Positions 1-22,200 of a stretch of 64,000 bases of DNA are shown in pieces (the first letter of the stretch is position 1; each line of letters starts with the position of its first letter). The notes below the pieces were generated by a model. The model worked only from the letters and a program-made list of their open reading frames with translations, ran no database searches and had not been told where the DNA came from. A program made the translations under genes and the position numbers. Source of the DNA: Larimichthys crocea (taxonomy: Eukaryota > Chordata > Actinopteri > Sciaenidae); contig NC_040016.1 of assembly GCF_000972845.2 (NCBI RefSeq), forward strand, positions 7,894,701 through 7,958,700, written 5' to 3'.

Positions 1-8694
<8,694 letters not shown>

Positions 8695-10965
8695 TAGAAT
8701 ATTGAATCACCCAGACTTGAGCTGTGCCATGGAATATTTAACAGTACTCTCAGTGGATTGTTTTTTTTGTTTTTTTTTTCTGAGTTCTTCCATAAAACAG
8801 AGAAGTGCAACATGGTGTCACTTATGTCACTTATAACCTTTGGACCCAATGTCCAGATTTGTCTTTCGACAGGGTCTTTTTTTGGGAGTCCTGTGACATC
8901 ACACGTGGCATGTAGCAGCTCCCCTCTGCCTTGTCCGCTGCTTCAGCATCTTTGATCTGAGACTTAAGCATGTGCGGCATGCTCGGGGCCTTGTCAGATA
9001 AAACATTCTGAAATGTGAATATGTGCCAATCTTGGGAGCCTCCTGTGGAATGACGACTACCAACAGCGCTTCACCCATTACAATGCAATGACCCATATGC
9101 AAAGAAAAGGAGAAAGGCCCTCGCCTCTCACCTGTAGTATACACCACATGTGACTGTCATCCAGGGTTTCATTTTGCTCTCAGTCTCATTGAGATATTTT
9201 GACTTGTCTTTTTTCTTAAAAGTTTGCTCAACTGCATGCAGTCGTTCCTTCTGTTTGTTTTACTGCACGTGTTCTGCACATCACTGAGGATGATTCTTGT
9301 TTCTCAACACCAGGCAGATTTCTAATACAATCCAGCAAGCGTTCACTTTGCCGGGGACTCTAGACTGTTCTATGGTTATAGACATGACTCTCCTTCATAC
9401 AAACAGTATCATTAAAAAGACCAGAAACTTGTGGTTTGAGAACTTGTTTACCATGTGTATGATAGCCAACGTGTGTAATTTATTGAGATAATAGATTAAT
9501 ATGTGTATATGTAGCTGTACCAAGCCATTCCACATTTTGATATAGACTTCGAAGATTTGTCCCACGTTATTTGAGCTTTTCACCATCCTTCCAATGTAGT
9601 TCAGTGGTAGGAATTACCATGGATCTTGTAGTTCATTAAATGTATAGGTAGCGTGCAAACCGCTGTACCAAATGTTTGCGATTGCTGAAAATGTGTCTCA
9701 TCGTGAAATATAATATATATATATATATATTTGAATGTGTCATGTTTTGCTAACTTTTAAATATCTATTGAATTCCATTGCACTGCATTTGCCCTTGTAG
9801 CATAAAAGAACGACCATAAATTGTATTTAAATCGTGATGTTGACTTGCCTTGCTACCAATGCATTTCCATTATTATTATTATTATTATTTTATAAAGCTA
9901 TTTCTTTTTTTCTTAAAGGATTCACTGTTTAAGGCCAAACTTGCAATTTATATAATACTGTTCAAGCTCTGAGTCATGGCACCTGGTGGTTTAACCTATT
10001 GAAAAATAAGAAGAATGAGGGTGTTTGATGTACATGTCAATCCTGCTGTGTGATTATGTGCCAGGGTGGCTTGAAGGATAATGGAGCTTAGAGAGTGATG
10101 TGGTAGTTTAGTGTGATATTGAGCCTGCTGCTGAAGTAAGACAGATAAGCAGAGATCCTACCTTCTTACAAATTTTAAAGGTAGCCGAGCTGATATATAC
10201 GATTCAAAAAATCAGTTTCAATTTCACTTTTACTTTACTGCATTTTTTTAGCTTCTGCTGTAAAATCAGAGAAATGGAAATATACTTGCTCAACATGCTA
10301 ATACAACTTATGAGAGTAAAATCTGTTCAGATGAGCTCAGGGAACGCAGTATAGTAGCAAAATGTGTGATAGAGTCATTATTAGTGACAGACAAATGGTG
10401 GTTGAGGTCTATGATAAGAGCTTGTGATTGTATAAGGGAGTTTTTCAGGTTAAAATTTACTAGATGGTGCGCCGCTATGAGCCAATCAGTGGTAGGTTTT
10501 TGTGCAATAGCTTGGTTGGTTGAATGAGTAAATCCAACCTTGAGTGTCAGGTACAGGCAGTTCAGTCTGGTGAATCAGATAATGCCCTTTTTATTGTCAG
10601 TCCTCCACACTGTTGTACTCCTTTTATTTTTTTTTTAGTTTTGACCATTTTGTATCTCATCTCTGTGTCATACTGTGGCCTTGCATCGCTTCATTAGAAA
10701 AACAATCCTTGTGGTACCTTCTACATTCTGTAGGAACATTAGATGTAAATGTTTGTACATTGTACAGCACCTTTATAAATACTTGCTGAGTGCTCTTTCT
10801 GGGGGTAAATAAAAAAAAAATAGAGGTATATTAAATCGCTCCATTATTTTTTTATGTAAAAAAAGAGAAAATATTTAAAAATTGATTGAAAAAGGATAGA
10901 CTATGACCTTGACATGGTGTTCCGTTCATGCACTGAAAAATAAAGTTTTACTGAAAACACCTCCT
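8695..10965 (+). other. MAGI3 3'UTR with two poly(A) signals
   Basis: After the TAA at 8692-8694 there is about 2.2 kb of AT-rich sequence without exons. AATAAA occurs at 10808-10813, followed by an A-run, and again at 10939-10944. The second is the likelier distal cleavage signal. A short TA dinucleotide run lies at 9713-9730 and an ATT run near 9871-9889. The transcript end is inferred from these signals only. Confidence 0.6.
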
Positions 10966-12959
10966 GGATCTCTTATTTTACTAAAAATAAAATCTACATT
11001 AACTTAAAACCATCCTGTTCTATTTCTGAACTATATATCATTGTACATAAACACAGTCAGAATTCACAGAATGATCATTTAAGGGTCATATTTGGATTAA
11101 TTTGCCTCACAGTACAGTTCAAGAATAATATCCTTTCATATGACAAAACAGCATAAGACACTGTTACTATGGCAGATTTCCAGTTGTCATGGTAGCCGAC
11201 TGCTTTTCTCAACAGAGTGCAGAGAGAGGGAGTGAATGCACAAAGTAGATGCTTTTTCAATTACAAGAGGAAGCTGAGAGGCATCTTATGCCACATATGC
11301 GTCATGTCCATTAAATATCCATATTTCAAAAGCATGCATGAATCATGGGGCTGTTTGGAATGAGTCCCAATGAAACTATCGGACTGGTTTTAAATCCTCA
11401 ATGAAATCCCAGCTGCATGAGCGATATAGGAATTATATACTGTTAGCTATGAATCTGGTTAAGTACCCTACTGTATATTTTACATGAAGCTGAAACACAT
11501 GAATGAATCACATATAGTGAATTAGTAATAAGTCAAACAGGTGTAACTGTAAAACATTCATGAGAAACTGTTTGCCAAAAGCTCTACAGTGCAGTGCATT
11601 ACTTGTGTAGGCATTAAGCACATCAAAATTATCTGCCCGGAGCTTCTACAAATTACGACTGAAAGTTTACTTTAACTGATGAACTATTTTCTAGGAATAG
11701 ACCAAAGATTTGTTTTTTAGCCTTTTCTTAAAGCCTGTATAAAGACAGTTTTCAGATTTCTTTCAAAATACATTAAATATGTTGGAAAATAGTTGCTGAA
11801 AACATGTGAAAAAAACTTCTATATTACCAAAATGTGGTAATATATCGTTTCAAGTTTTTTCACATGGAGTTAGGGGTTAAAACAGTTTTTCACCAGTTTT
11901 CAGTCTAGGATTTTTTGGGCGGTCCTAAAGGGTGGCTCGATGACACACTAAGGCCACCCTGAGCATACCCCTGCACCCCTAGCAGAGAAACTGAGGTGAC
12001 TTTTTCTCGCTCAGAGTGTTTCAAAGTTAGTCATGTCATTTTCTGAACTCATCTGACACGTATAAGTCAAGGTTTAAGGAAGGTTTACCATGCATGCATG
12101 CTGATCTTCTATAGTTAGAGATTCACACCTGAGATGTCCAGTGCCACCACAGGCACCTACAGCTGACCTCCATCAGGACAGTTAACAACATCATAACAGT
12201 TATTTCGACTGCTTTATTGACGTAGATGTACAATTTATCTGTGAATGATTGCTAAGACTCTCCATTCTTTCATCATGTCAGTGACATTGACCCTGGTTCA
12301 GATGAGACCTGCTCAGTCATTCAGAACTTGATATGGCTTTGGAAGAGCTGCCTTAATTGTGACTAGTAATTGCATGTGACGTGATAATTGACTAAATTGC
12401 TTAAAAATGGCTGGACTGTAACATTTCTTATGTTCTATTTCAGGTACGAGCATGAAATGATGTGTGGAACTAGATTGCACTGACAATTACAGAGGTAAAT
12501 GTTCTGCAAAGGGCTTCAACCTTCCCTTCAAACTACTATAGTTTTATTTATTAGATTTTTTTGTTTGTTTTGTTACACTCATTGTATTTTATTGCATTTT
12601 CTGCCTTCAACAGTCACACTCTGCTGAATTCATGTGGAACAAAAGCTCAGATATGGGTCAAAATTAATATAAAATATAATTTTCTTCTTTTCTTTCTGTG
12701 TAACCATAAACTAAGAAGGTAACAAGGAGTTGCTGATATCTATACAATAGCTTAGATTTTTGGGAGGTTCAGATGTAAATCGACATGAATAAATATTTTC
12801 TTTTGTTCAGTTTTGCACCATAATCAGCTTTTTACTTTTTTACTTTAAGTTACCCCTGTGAAAAACAATCGTGTGTGTTTATGAGCAGAACTCATGTTGT
12901 ACACATTGGTAGATTTTGTCGTAAGCGGCTGCATTAAATCACATTTCATGACTTTCTTA

Positions 12960-13014
12960 CCTCTTGTTGAAGTAAACTGTGGAATGTATCCATGACAATA
13001 ACCACAGAGATTGA
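12960..13014. repeat. 55-bp direct repeat, copy 1
   Basis: Identical by eye over 55 bases to 15006-15060 (begins CCTCTTGTTGAAGTAAACTG, ends CCACAGAGATTGA), about 2.05 kb away in the same orientation. Flanks differ immediately on both sides. Confidence 0.9.
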
Positions 13015-13311
13015 TATGGAGTGTGAAATAAAGAGCATTCAAAAACGTGTCTTTTAAGTATTTTTAATACAATGATAAAAGATTATAAAGATTATAATGC
13101 GTATACAATTCAACCAATGCAAGCCATCAAACAGAGTCACATCATACTTTTCAGATGGATAGGGACAGAGTTCTATCACCCGAGGGATCAAGAAGATCTG
13201 ACAAATCTCAAAGCTTTTTCTGGTCACGAATTTATCATGTTGATGGTGCGTTAGAGGAACGCACTTTGTCCCCTCCAGCCGGAGCTGGTGTTATGATCCA
13301 TGTTTGCCTCA

Positions 13312-13884
13312 GATTAGATTAGATTAGATTAGATTAGATTAGATTAGATTAGATTAGATTGTATATATACTTTATTTAACCCACCACGGGGAAATTCACT
13401 TGTAACAATACTTTATTTAACCCACCACGGGGAAATTCACTTGTAACAGCAGCAATATAGAAAAACAAAAGAGGCCAAAAACAAAAAACAAAAACACAAT
13501 AAACAGACAGAAATTAAACAGACAGAAGTATCTCTAACTACACAATAACCACGAAAAAAACAATCAACCTTCAAAAACCTTCAAAAACAGATTAGTACTG
13601 AATGTTGTAGTGTAAAAGTGACCATAGTGTAAGTAATTTTGCAAAGAAAGTGACCATAATATAAATAATAGTATTACTGCTATAGAGTAGTGACCATAAT
13701 ATAAATAGTAATTACAAAAATAAGTGACCATGATATAAATAAGAACTGCAAGGTATGAATGAAATAAAATAGAAACAAAATAGAAACAAAAATTCCAATG
13801 AACATGAGCAAGAGACTACAACAAGCAGGTGGTGCAGGTGTTGTAGAGCCTGACAGCAGCAGGGATGAAGGACCTGCGGAACCT
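13312..13884 (-). mobile_element. Dispersed teleost repeat with (AATCT)n tail
   Basis: Starts with about ten AGATT units (13312-13361), then a 41-bp unit containing CCCACCACGGGGAAATTCAC duplicated in tandem (13367-13407 and 13408-13448), then A-rich sequence with repeated GACCATAATATAAATA. It ends with CAGCAGCAGGGATGAAGGACC. This layout is a familiar non-coding teleost repeat. If the pentamer is the 3' tail, the element lies on the minus strand, as for non-LTR retroelement ends. Class is inferred. Confidence 0.55.
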
Positions 13885-13960
13885 CTTTGCAGTGAAGTTT
13901 CAAGCGTTTATCTGTGATTTAACTGTATTCAAAACGTGCACATACTGTTGCTATGGTACT
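13885..13960 (+). repeat. Copy of a short dispersed segment (partner at 19735)
   Basis: About 75 bases starting TTTGCAGTGAAGTTTCAAGC and containing ACATACTGTTGCTATGG. They resemble 19735-19803, with a small insertion after TTTAACTGTA. The similarity begins exactly where the element at 13312-13884 ends. Confidence 0.75.
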
Positions 13961-15005
13961 GCATTTATGTTTACCACCACCAGATGTCTCCAATGCACAG
14001 TGAAGTGTTCTGTGTACATGACATCGAAAGGGCAAACATTGTTCTAGGATTATGTGTAATTATTGTCTGGCTAAGGGTTTGTGTTTGAAGTGGTTTTCTG
14101 TAGGAATGCATACCATAAGCAGAATATGCACCATTTAATCTTTTTCTTGTGAAAAATAGACATTTCTGGCAGCTGGAAATGAGCACTTGTGAGTCATATG
14201 ACAGCTTTCAGCCTCGCAGTTTTGTGAAATGTGAATATCAGGGTGGAGAAAAAGTTCCCAAAAATGAAGTCCGTTGTACAGTATGTCAGCATGTGTTATG
14301 TCACAGAAATTGTGTTGATGAAGATATGTGAAGGGTTAAAAAGTTCTTCTATCCTGCTAATCTCCATGTCCCACCCGTGGTATGACTGAGCATGAGAAAG
14401 GCAGGTGAACTATGCAGCAGTGGATAAAAACGAATGTTTTAGCTGGCAACCTCTTTTCTCCATTATCAGACATGAGGAGAAGCAGATGTGTTCTTCCATG
14501 TTGATTGATGAGAAGGGAGGTGTTTTTAAGCGTTGACGTAGACAGAGTGTTTGGAGAGATAAGAAACGCAGGCTATGCCACAGCTCTTGAAGACTTTAAA
14601 CATGATAAGATGTTTGGTGAAACGCCATTAGGTAACAGCTAATTCAAGGTTTTCAAAATGCCTTAAAAGGACATAAGGCGCACCACAGGGCACATTTTAT
14701 TGGCTTAACATCAGACTGAGTGAAAGTGCTGGGGCATTTTCCATGCCCAAACCTGTAAGATCATAGATTTCTTCATGATGTAATGATCATGTAAATCCAA
14801 TATCCTGGTGTTTCCTCACTAAAGGGTACAGATACGGGTTACTAAACTTTATTAGCTCTTTGTTGCCAGGTTTCTTCGTAATTCGTCTGCAGGTTTCTGA
14901 GGCAACTCTGGGTGGAGGAGGGAAACAGCCCCTGTCAACAAACGTCTGTGGTTGTGAACTCCTTGGAATTTACCCCAGACTGTGTGTGAGGCAATGAGGC
15001 TCAGC

Positions 15006-15060
15006 CCTCTTGTTGAAGTAAACTGTGGAATGTATCCATGACAATAACCACAGAGATTGA
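15006..15060. repeat. 55-bp direct repeat, copy 2
   Basis: Second, apparently perfect copy of the 12960-13014 unit. It sits just upstream of the hairpin at 15084-15147. Confidence 0.9.
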
Positions 15061-15083
15061 CTCAGGCTCTCTGACGTAGTATA

Positions 15084-15147
15084 AACTACTACAAGACATA
15101 TTATCATTACTAAGGCCTAAGTAATGATGATATCTCTTGTAGTAGTT
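15084..15147. repeat. Near-perfect 64-nt hairpin
   Basis: Arms of about 28 bases: the left arm begins AACTACTACAAGA and the right arm ends TCTTGTAGTAGTT, with two or three mismatches around a centre of AAGGCCTA. It could be a tiny inverted-repeat transposon relic or a hairpin RNA; no flanking target duplication is obvious. Confidence 0.8.
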
Positions 15148-16264
15148 AATAAAAACATAAAATTTAATTATTGTGAGATTGTTTATGATCTTTTTACAAG
15201 ACTACAAACTTAAAGGTGTTTTGAGGAATTAGAAGTCTTCCTTTTGAGGACCTGGAGAGGGAATATCCCCTTTTTTCCAGGACACACCCATAATATTTCT
15301 ACTTTTTGGTTGCAGCACTTGGAGAGATATCTCCAGTTCTTACAGTAGGTGGGACCACCGAGCTGCTCTAACTGATGGACAGAGTTTATATTCGTTTACT
15401 GCTCATTTAAACAACAATCACAACATTCAGTGTACAGGACGATTTTCAAATATCATTGATTGTACTTACTGGTATTTGTTCACCCTAAAACTTTGTCTAT
15501 GTCTGTTGTGTGTGCTCATTGACGCTGCCTGTAACATATGTCAGGAAGCAAAAGGAAAGTTTTAAAAGCCAAAGTTCCTTTATTCCCTTTCAAAATAAAA
15601 GGAATTGATGGCTCATGTTGATGCTCATGCAAAAACGTATCATCTAAAATTAATTATCAAATAAAATGACATAAAGATGCAAAAACAAACCACAGTTTCT
15701 AGTTCAAATCAAAGGAGTAAAATATAATATACAGTATGTCAGTATGATAAATAAAATGAAATGATAAATATACATACCTCACAGTTAAATCAGTTCAAAC
15801 CTATTCAGTTGTATTTTTATACAGCCAATTCAAAAAGAAAGTATTAAGTAGAAAGAGAAGTAGAAAGCAAAAGAAGCTACTGTATCTCATGATGTGCCAC
15901 TTCATATTAAGCACGCCTAGCCTGTGCTCTTTGTAATATTATTCACAGACCCAACAGTCCTCACCATGAGCATGACCTTGGTGAGTCAGAAACCTCCAGC
16001 AGAACCAAAGAGACAAACATAACACAACCTCCTTTTGGGAAATATCTCTGCTCTTATTATGAAGGCAATTCTTTTACACTTCCTGTTATTCTGATTACAA
16101 CTTGACAAAAAGGCAGCATGGATAGTAGTGGTGCGTTCAGGGGGAGGATCACAGTTGACCGGCAGAGGAGCGAGTCGCAACCCCGCATTGCCTCCCTAAA
16201 GAAGCTGGACTAAAAGAAGACAAAGTTATCTGGATCCTTTCTCTCTCTCACTCCACAGCCCGGC

Positions 16265-19200
16265 ATGGATATTTTACTGGACACCTGTGGACGGCGAAGA
16301 GTCAAATCTCTGCTGATGATGTACCTTTTTGTTGTGAATGCAGCAGGTCAGTAATAACAGCCGCCTCGCAGTCTGGTTAATGAGATAATATTTATCATCG
16401 CAGCAAGTCACATGAGAGTTCCAGCAAGAGTATCCAGACTGAAAAGGAACTGTATCTTAGCCTCAGAAAATACATATACATACACATATTATACATATCG
16501 TGCATATATATATATTAAAACTGTTTCTATAATAAGAATTATGTATACTCACTGTATACTACTGGAAACTTTATTAGGCACACCTGTAAAGTCTAATGCA
16601 ATCCAATTTGCCACTTTTGATGTCATAGAGAGGTTGATTTAGTTTATTTTTAGCACTGATAATTAAAGGTGGTGTTCTGGGCTGCATCATAGTGAGAGAT
16701 GATTAATATAATATGATGTAGTACAACCTCACCTTTAACAGTGACCTCAGTAATAAACATGTACGGATTAAAAGTGTAGACTGTAAAGTGTAAATTCAGT
16801 ATTCTTATCTCTGTAGGGATATTCCAGGACCATTTTTGTGTGATATGACAAGCAAAAAATATTCAGAGGAGTGTAACCTCTGAATATTTTTTGAAATATT
16901 TCTGGGGTTTACTCAGAGATAAGACATTTTCATTAAGTATGAAGACATCTATATAAACTGTCGTCTTGGAAGAGAAGCTCTGATTATTTTTTTTACAAGT
17001 TTTATAGGTTGTAAGTTTTGGCTTTATTATTTTTGATTCTTCATATATCAGTTACAAAAAACATCTTTGGCTGGTTCAACAAAAGTTCATTCATTAACAA
17101 GTTATCAATAACAAGTTAAGTTATACAAACAGTTACAGTTTGACTGCAGGCTTGATGAATTAAACGCCCTGTATTAAAGATTTACAAACATTAATACATG
17201 CAGAAAGGATGACGCATTAGAAAGTATTTATTAATGGGTTACTAAGCAATCATTCATAACAGGACTATTGCCAATTAGAAACGCCTGGCAACCATGAAGT
17301 ATTGTCACAGTGGAGGGAGAGTGAGGTATGAACCCAGATGCAGACAGAAGAGGCAGGAGGGTGACTTTAGTGATTTATTGATTGGTAGGACGGTACACAG
17401 ATATCCATGACAAAATGGCAAAGGGTCAATGAAAATGGGCTAATTAAATATCTGGAGGACTAATAAGGAAAGTGGCCACAGGTGAGCATGTGGGCGAGGA
17501 AGGTCAGGTATTGGGGAAAGTAGGGAAAGTCAGAGGGCATCATGGTATGTGGATGAAAAATGGTAATGAGGGGGTCTGGGAAATGTAGCTGGAGAAGAGG
17601 GACAGAGGGACAAACTACAAATGTTGTTGATGATGTTAGTGAATGTGTTATTAATCAATAACAATGCTACTAATTAAAAAATTGTGAACATATTAAATAT
17701 ACATTTATAAAGGGAGCCATATTAATTATAAGTTTTTTTCATTACACATTTCAGGCTTAGTTTACTGTTAACATTAATACCTTCTTTTCTATTTTTTTCC
17801 CCAGCCGAGTGCCCTAAACCTCACGAATGGGAAAATATGGTCTTAACCAATGAAGCACTTTTACTCAATGAGTTTCCAGAGGGTTCTGAGGTCACTGTAG
17901 AGTGTGGTAATGGATATATCAAAGAAAGTGGCACCGGGATTGTAAACTGCATTAATGGAAATTGGAATAATCCAGATCTCAACTGCAAAAGTGAGTCCTG
18001 GCTACTTTGATTATAACTTTAATGACACTCTCATAAAACATTATTATTCTGTCATTTTAGGTTTAATTTTATTATTTGTTTTTATCTTACAGAAACTGAC
18101 TGTGGTCATCCTAAACCACAGCCCAATATGAGCTTTAATACTAGTGGTGGTACACTGTTTGGTGCTGTAATAAAAGTATTTTGTGATAAAGGGTAAGTAT
18201 AAATGTTTCAAAGGTTTCAAACCTTCACATCTAATTGCTGTATGGTTGTGTTACATCTAAAAATACTTATGTCATAACTTTAGAAAAGCGAGTGTTGGCA
18301 TGGAGCAGCTCTAGTGATAACACACAGGAAACCTTCAGGAACCATGTTGTCATTGTAGTCATTTTGCTGTACTGTCAAATGTTGTCTCCCAGACAGTGCT
18401 GCTGCCAGATAGTTCTAGATGATGTCAAGGTGAAATGTGCTAATGGAAAAGGTCTCTAAAGAAAAGAAAATAGTGTTATGTCATGGTTTCACTGATTAGA
18501 AACGTTCCTCTTGCCAACATCAGCAGAGTTGTATAGATATAGTATCAAGTAGTTCTTGACTAAAATGCATAAGAATGTGGTTTCAAAGTTAACATTACCT
18601 TCTTGCTGCACTGCAAAATCATGGCTCTACACTATTAATTCCTCCTTAAATATACAGTCCTGCTTTGTTTTGCTTCTTCTTTCAACAGTTACCAGCTTAG
18701 TGGATCGAGCTACAAACGGTGCTATGCGACAGGGTGGTTTGGAAGATCCAACTGTAAAAGTAAATGTCTCATTTTGTATTTCTTAAATTCACAAACCAGC
18801 AAAACGTGAAGTTGTTTTAATTCCACTGTTTCCAGTATGCTCCTTCTCTAACTATAATTATGTCTTTTTCCTTAGTTGTAACATGTGCTAAACCTGGTGA
18901 AATAGACAACGGCAGAAACAATTGGGTCTCTGAAGATAGACCAAAATATGGAGAAATCATCCAATACGTCTGTAATGATGGATACTCCCGCGTTGGAACA
19001 GATAAAATTGCGTGCAACGAAATTGGTCAATACGATTTTCCACCTCCTGAATGCAAAAGTAAGCAGACTCCATCCATGTTATTGACTTGAATTAATGTAT
19101 ATCAAGTGTTGTGTGAGTTATATAAGGACCACGTGCAGTTTTGCATGTTCGGACCCCCTTGTAATATTATACTTTAAATTACTTCAAACCATTCAAAAAT

Positions 19201-22200
19201 TTTGTGGATAGATTCTCATTCTTTTTATGTGGTCAGTCGTTTCTAATAATTGCAGTATGATGCAGTCACTGGCACTTAATAAGCAGCTGTGAGCAAACTG
19301 TTTTCAACTGTCCTGGTTGGTGTGTTCAAGGACATTCAGACAAATCAAATATGTGAGGGGCACTGACCAGCTAAAGTACATTGGAAATAAAACCAAGAAC
19401 AACATATAAAAGATATAAAATAAATATGCGATCCATTGTTATTATTAGTAAACAGAACATGCTAATACAAGTGTGATGAAAAAGACATTTTCTGCAATTA
19501 CAAATGTTGGCAAATTTAAACACATTTAAAGGCTCTGCAAGATTATTTTTATATTGTAGTGAAATAAATTTCAATCATGTCTTGAATGTAAGAAATCAGT
19601 TAGAAAACCTCTGTTATGCTGTGAAATGTTACTGAATGTAATGTGTGCATGATTTGTAATTAATGGGGCTCAAACATGCAAAACCACAGACGTGGTCTTG
19701 TAACAACCTTTCAGTTCTGCAAGATCAGTAGCAACTTTGCAGTGAAGTTTCAAGCGTTTATCTGTGGTTTAACTGTAAAAGTGCACATACTGTTGCTATG
19801 GCGTCACCAAGGACACTTAGCATTGAACACATCGCCTGCAAAGTTAAACATTATCACTTAAAGCCTTCTCCACACACTCCACTCTAATGAAGTTTTCAAG
19901 ATTTACAACATTTTTCTACTCACCATTCATGTCTGTGCTCACTCCAAGTTGTTTGTTGACTAACTACCTAGTCATTGCTAAAAAAGAATCGCCTAATAAA
20001 ACTAATAAAAAAGCTTTCTACAAGAAGATGGGTAAGGCACAAGGCTGGTTTGAGATATAAATCCAATTTGAATGCCACCAAGAAGCATGTTACTGATGCA
20101 TAACAGTCATTTGAAAGGCACGGCACATTCTTCATGCAAAATGAAATCTGTATGCATGCTCCACTGTCAGTCTCATTAATGGCTGCTGAACACTATTTAT
20201 TTGAAGCCAAGATGAATTCTGGATTTTTATTCATAGGTGTGACAACAGAAGATACAATTACAACAAAAATGGTAACACCAACATCTACGCCTCAAGCACA
20301 AGGTATTCAAACAGATTTATACTGAAAGATATAAAGAAAATAATTGATACATATTCAGCTATCACAATAAGGAATTCAGTATTCGAAGAAGACTTCCCTT
20401 CATGTTTTGACAACAATGATTATTTTCCATGTCACAGAAATGTCCACTTCTACAGATCCATCTACCACTCCCACAGTTCACAGAGATAAAACTATCACAA
20501 CCAGTGCAACACAAACTGACTCAACTCCAGCACAAGGTACTAAAAAATGTCTCCAAACCAAGGCAATCAGCATGTAATTATAAAGGCACAGTGCTTGACA
20601 GCATGAATGGATTACGTGCATGCTGCATATATCTCAGGAATGACTTCTCAGCTTGACGAAGTACCAAACTTGTGGAGAATTATGAATCATTATGGTCATT
20701 CTGTTCAAAGGTGGCAGAGTCATTTTGACAGCAGAGGATAAAGCTACTACAACCAGTGTAACGCCAACAACATCATTTCAAGGTATTGAACAATTTAATG
20801 AAAAAGCAGTCGAGCTTGAATCTTCTTTCCATTTGGAAGTTGCATGATTACAAGCTTAAATTTAATAACAGACTTATGTTCCGTGGATTTTTACTGTACC
20901 TCCCATGAGCAGATGCTTCCCAAGCAATCCAGTTTGAATATAATTTACTTTTGAGACTTTCAAACTTTGTGTGCTATATGTCTGTTTGGTCTGTGATTTG
21001 TTATTTCAGTTAAATCAGCTGGTTGTTTCAGTGGAGGGGAGAAAGATTATTTTGTCGTCACTGTAGGATTTAGTAACATGAGCAATTCTTTTAAGGCAGT
21101 TGAAATAAATCTGCAAACTGGTCATAATCGGAAAGTAATGGGTAGCAGTGGAAAATATAGTGACTGCTGTGCTACACTTGGTTACACAAAACCATTTACG
21201 GGAAGAATGAAAGTTATGGGGAGTGTGGACAGCTGTCGCTATACCATCAGACAGGGCAGCTCAGAGCTCACTGAATCGTTTGCTCTCTTTCAGGCATTTC
21301 CTGGAATACTTGACCTAACAAAGTTTACTCCTTTGGGAAACTTATATGAACTGAAGTGTTAAAGTAATGTTAAAGTAGAGTAATGTGGCAGGATATTTTT
21401 GGCTGTAAAGGAGTCCCAATGCAATCAGAGGTGACTCCAGGAAGCCAGTGCACACGGTCGAGATATAGTCGGGCACATAACTGGTGAAATTGTGTCGACA
21501 TACTTTTGCACAGCTTAAACAAACATGTTATTTAATGACGTTTCAGAGGTACTTGTAGGTGGATTTTGTCAGACTAGTTCTTACACCTAGTGTCCAGTCT
21601 AAAATAAGCTGACCTTCAATTAATATCTGCTCATTCGTTTAACAATCCCATAAGAGAGTGGTATCAATCTTCTCACTTAACTCCACCACAAAGTGAATCA
21701 GCATATTCCTCCAAATGTCAAACCACTCCTTTAACACTGTAATTTATTTATCTGTTTGCCTCGTAATTTTTGCTTGTTGCAAAGCGAATAATAATAGTTT
21801 TAGTTTACTGACCAAAGAGAACTGTCATTTTTCCTGTCCCAGTTAATGTATTAATGTTTTGTCTTCTTCTCTTCACTGATCCCACACAGAGATTAACAGG
21901 CTCAAAGCAATGCATATGAATTTTTCTGCATACAAAACGCCAGCAAAATTAATAGACACATGTAATCATCACCTAAAAATGTAAACATAGTGGTTTTGAA
22001 TCAGTAAATGAAATGCTCAGTTGCTCAGTGCTGCATGCTACTATTAATACTGTTTTATACTTTCAGACGGACATGATGAGATTGTAGATATTAACAAGAA
22101 TAATGGTGAGTTATTGAGCCACAGTCCAATGAAGATGTTAACATGGGTGATTATTTACGCTCTGCATTTAACTTTGCTTGTGTCTTTCAGGACATATAAT

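Larger units (their letters stand above)
10966..16264. other. Intergenic region between MAGI3 and the CCP gene
   Basis: AT-rich DNA with no exon chain that I can support on either strand; reading frames longer than 60 codons look random. It holds the repeats listed separately (12960-13014, 13312-13884, 13885-13960, 15006-15060, 15084-15147). The last few hundred bases before 16265 should hold the CCP gene promoter and 5'UTR. A CTCTCTCTC pyrimidine run lies just before the start codon, but I see no clear TATA box. Confidence 0.6.
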
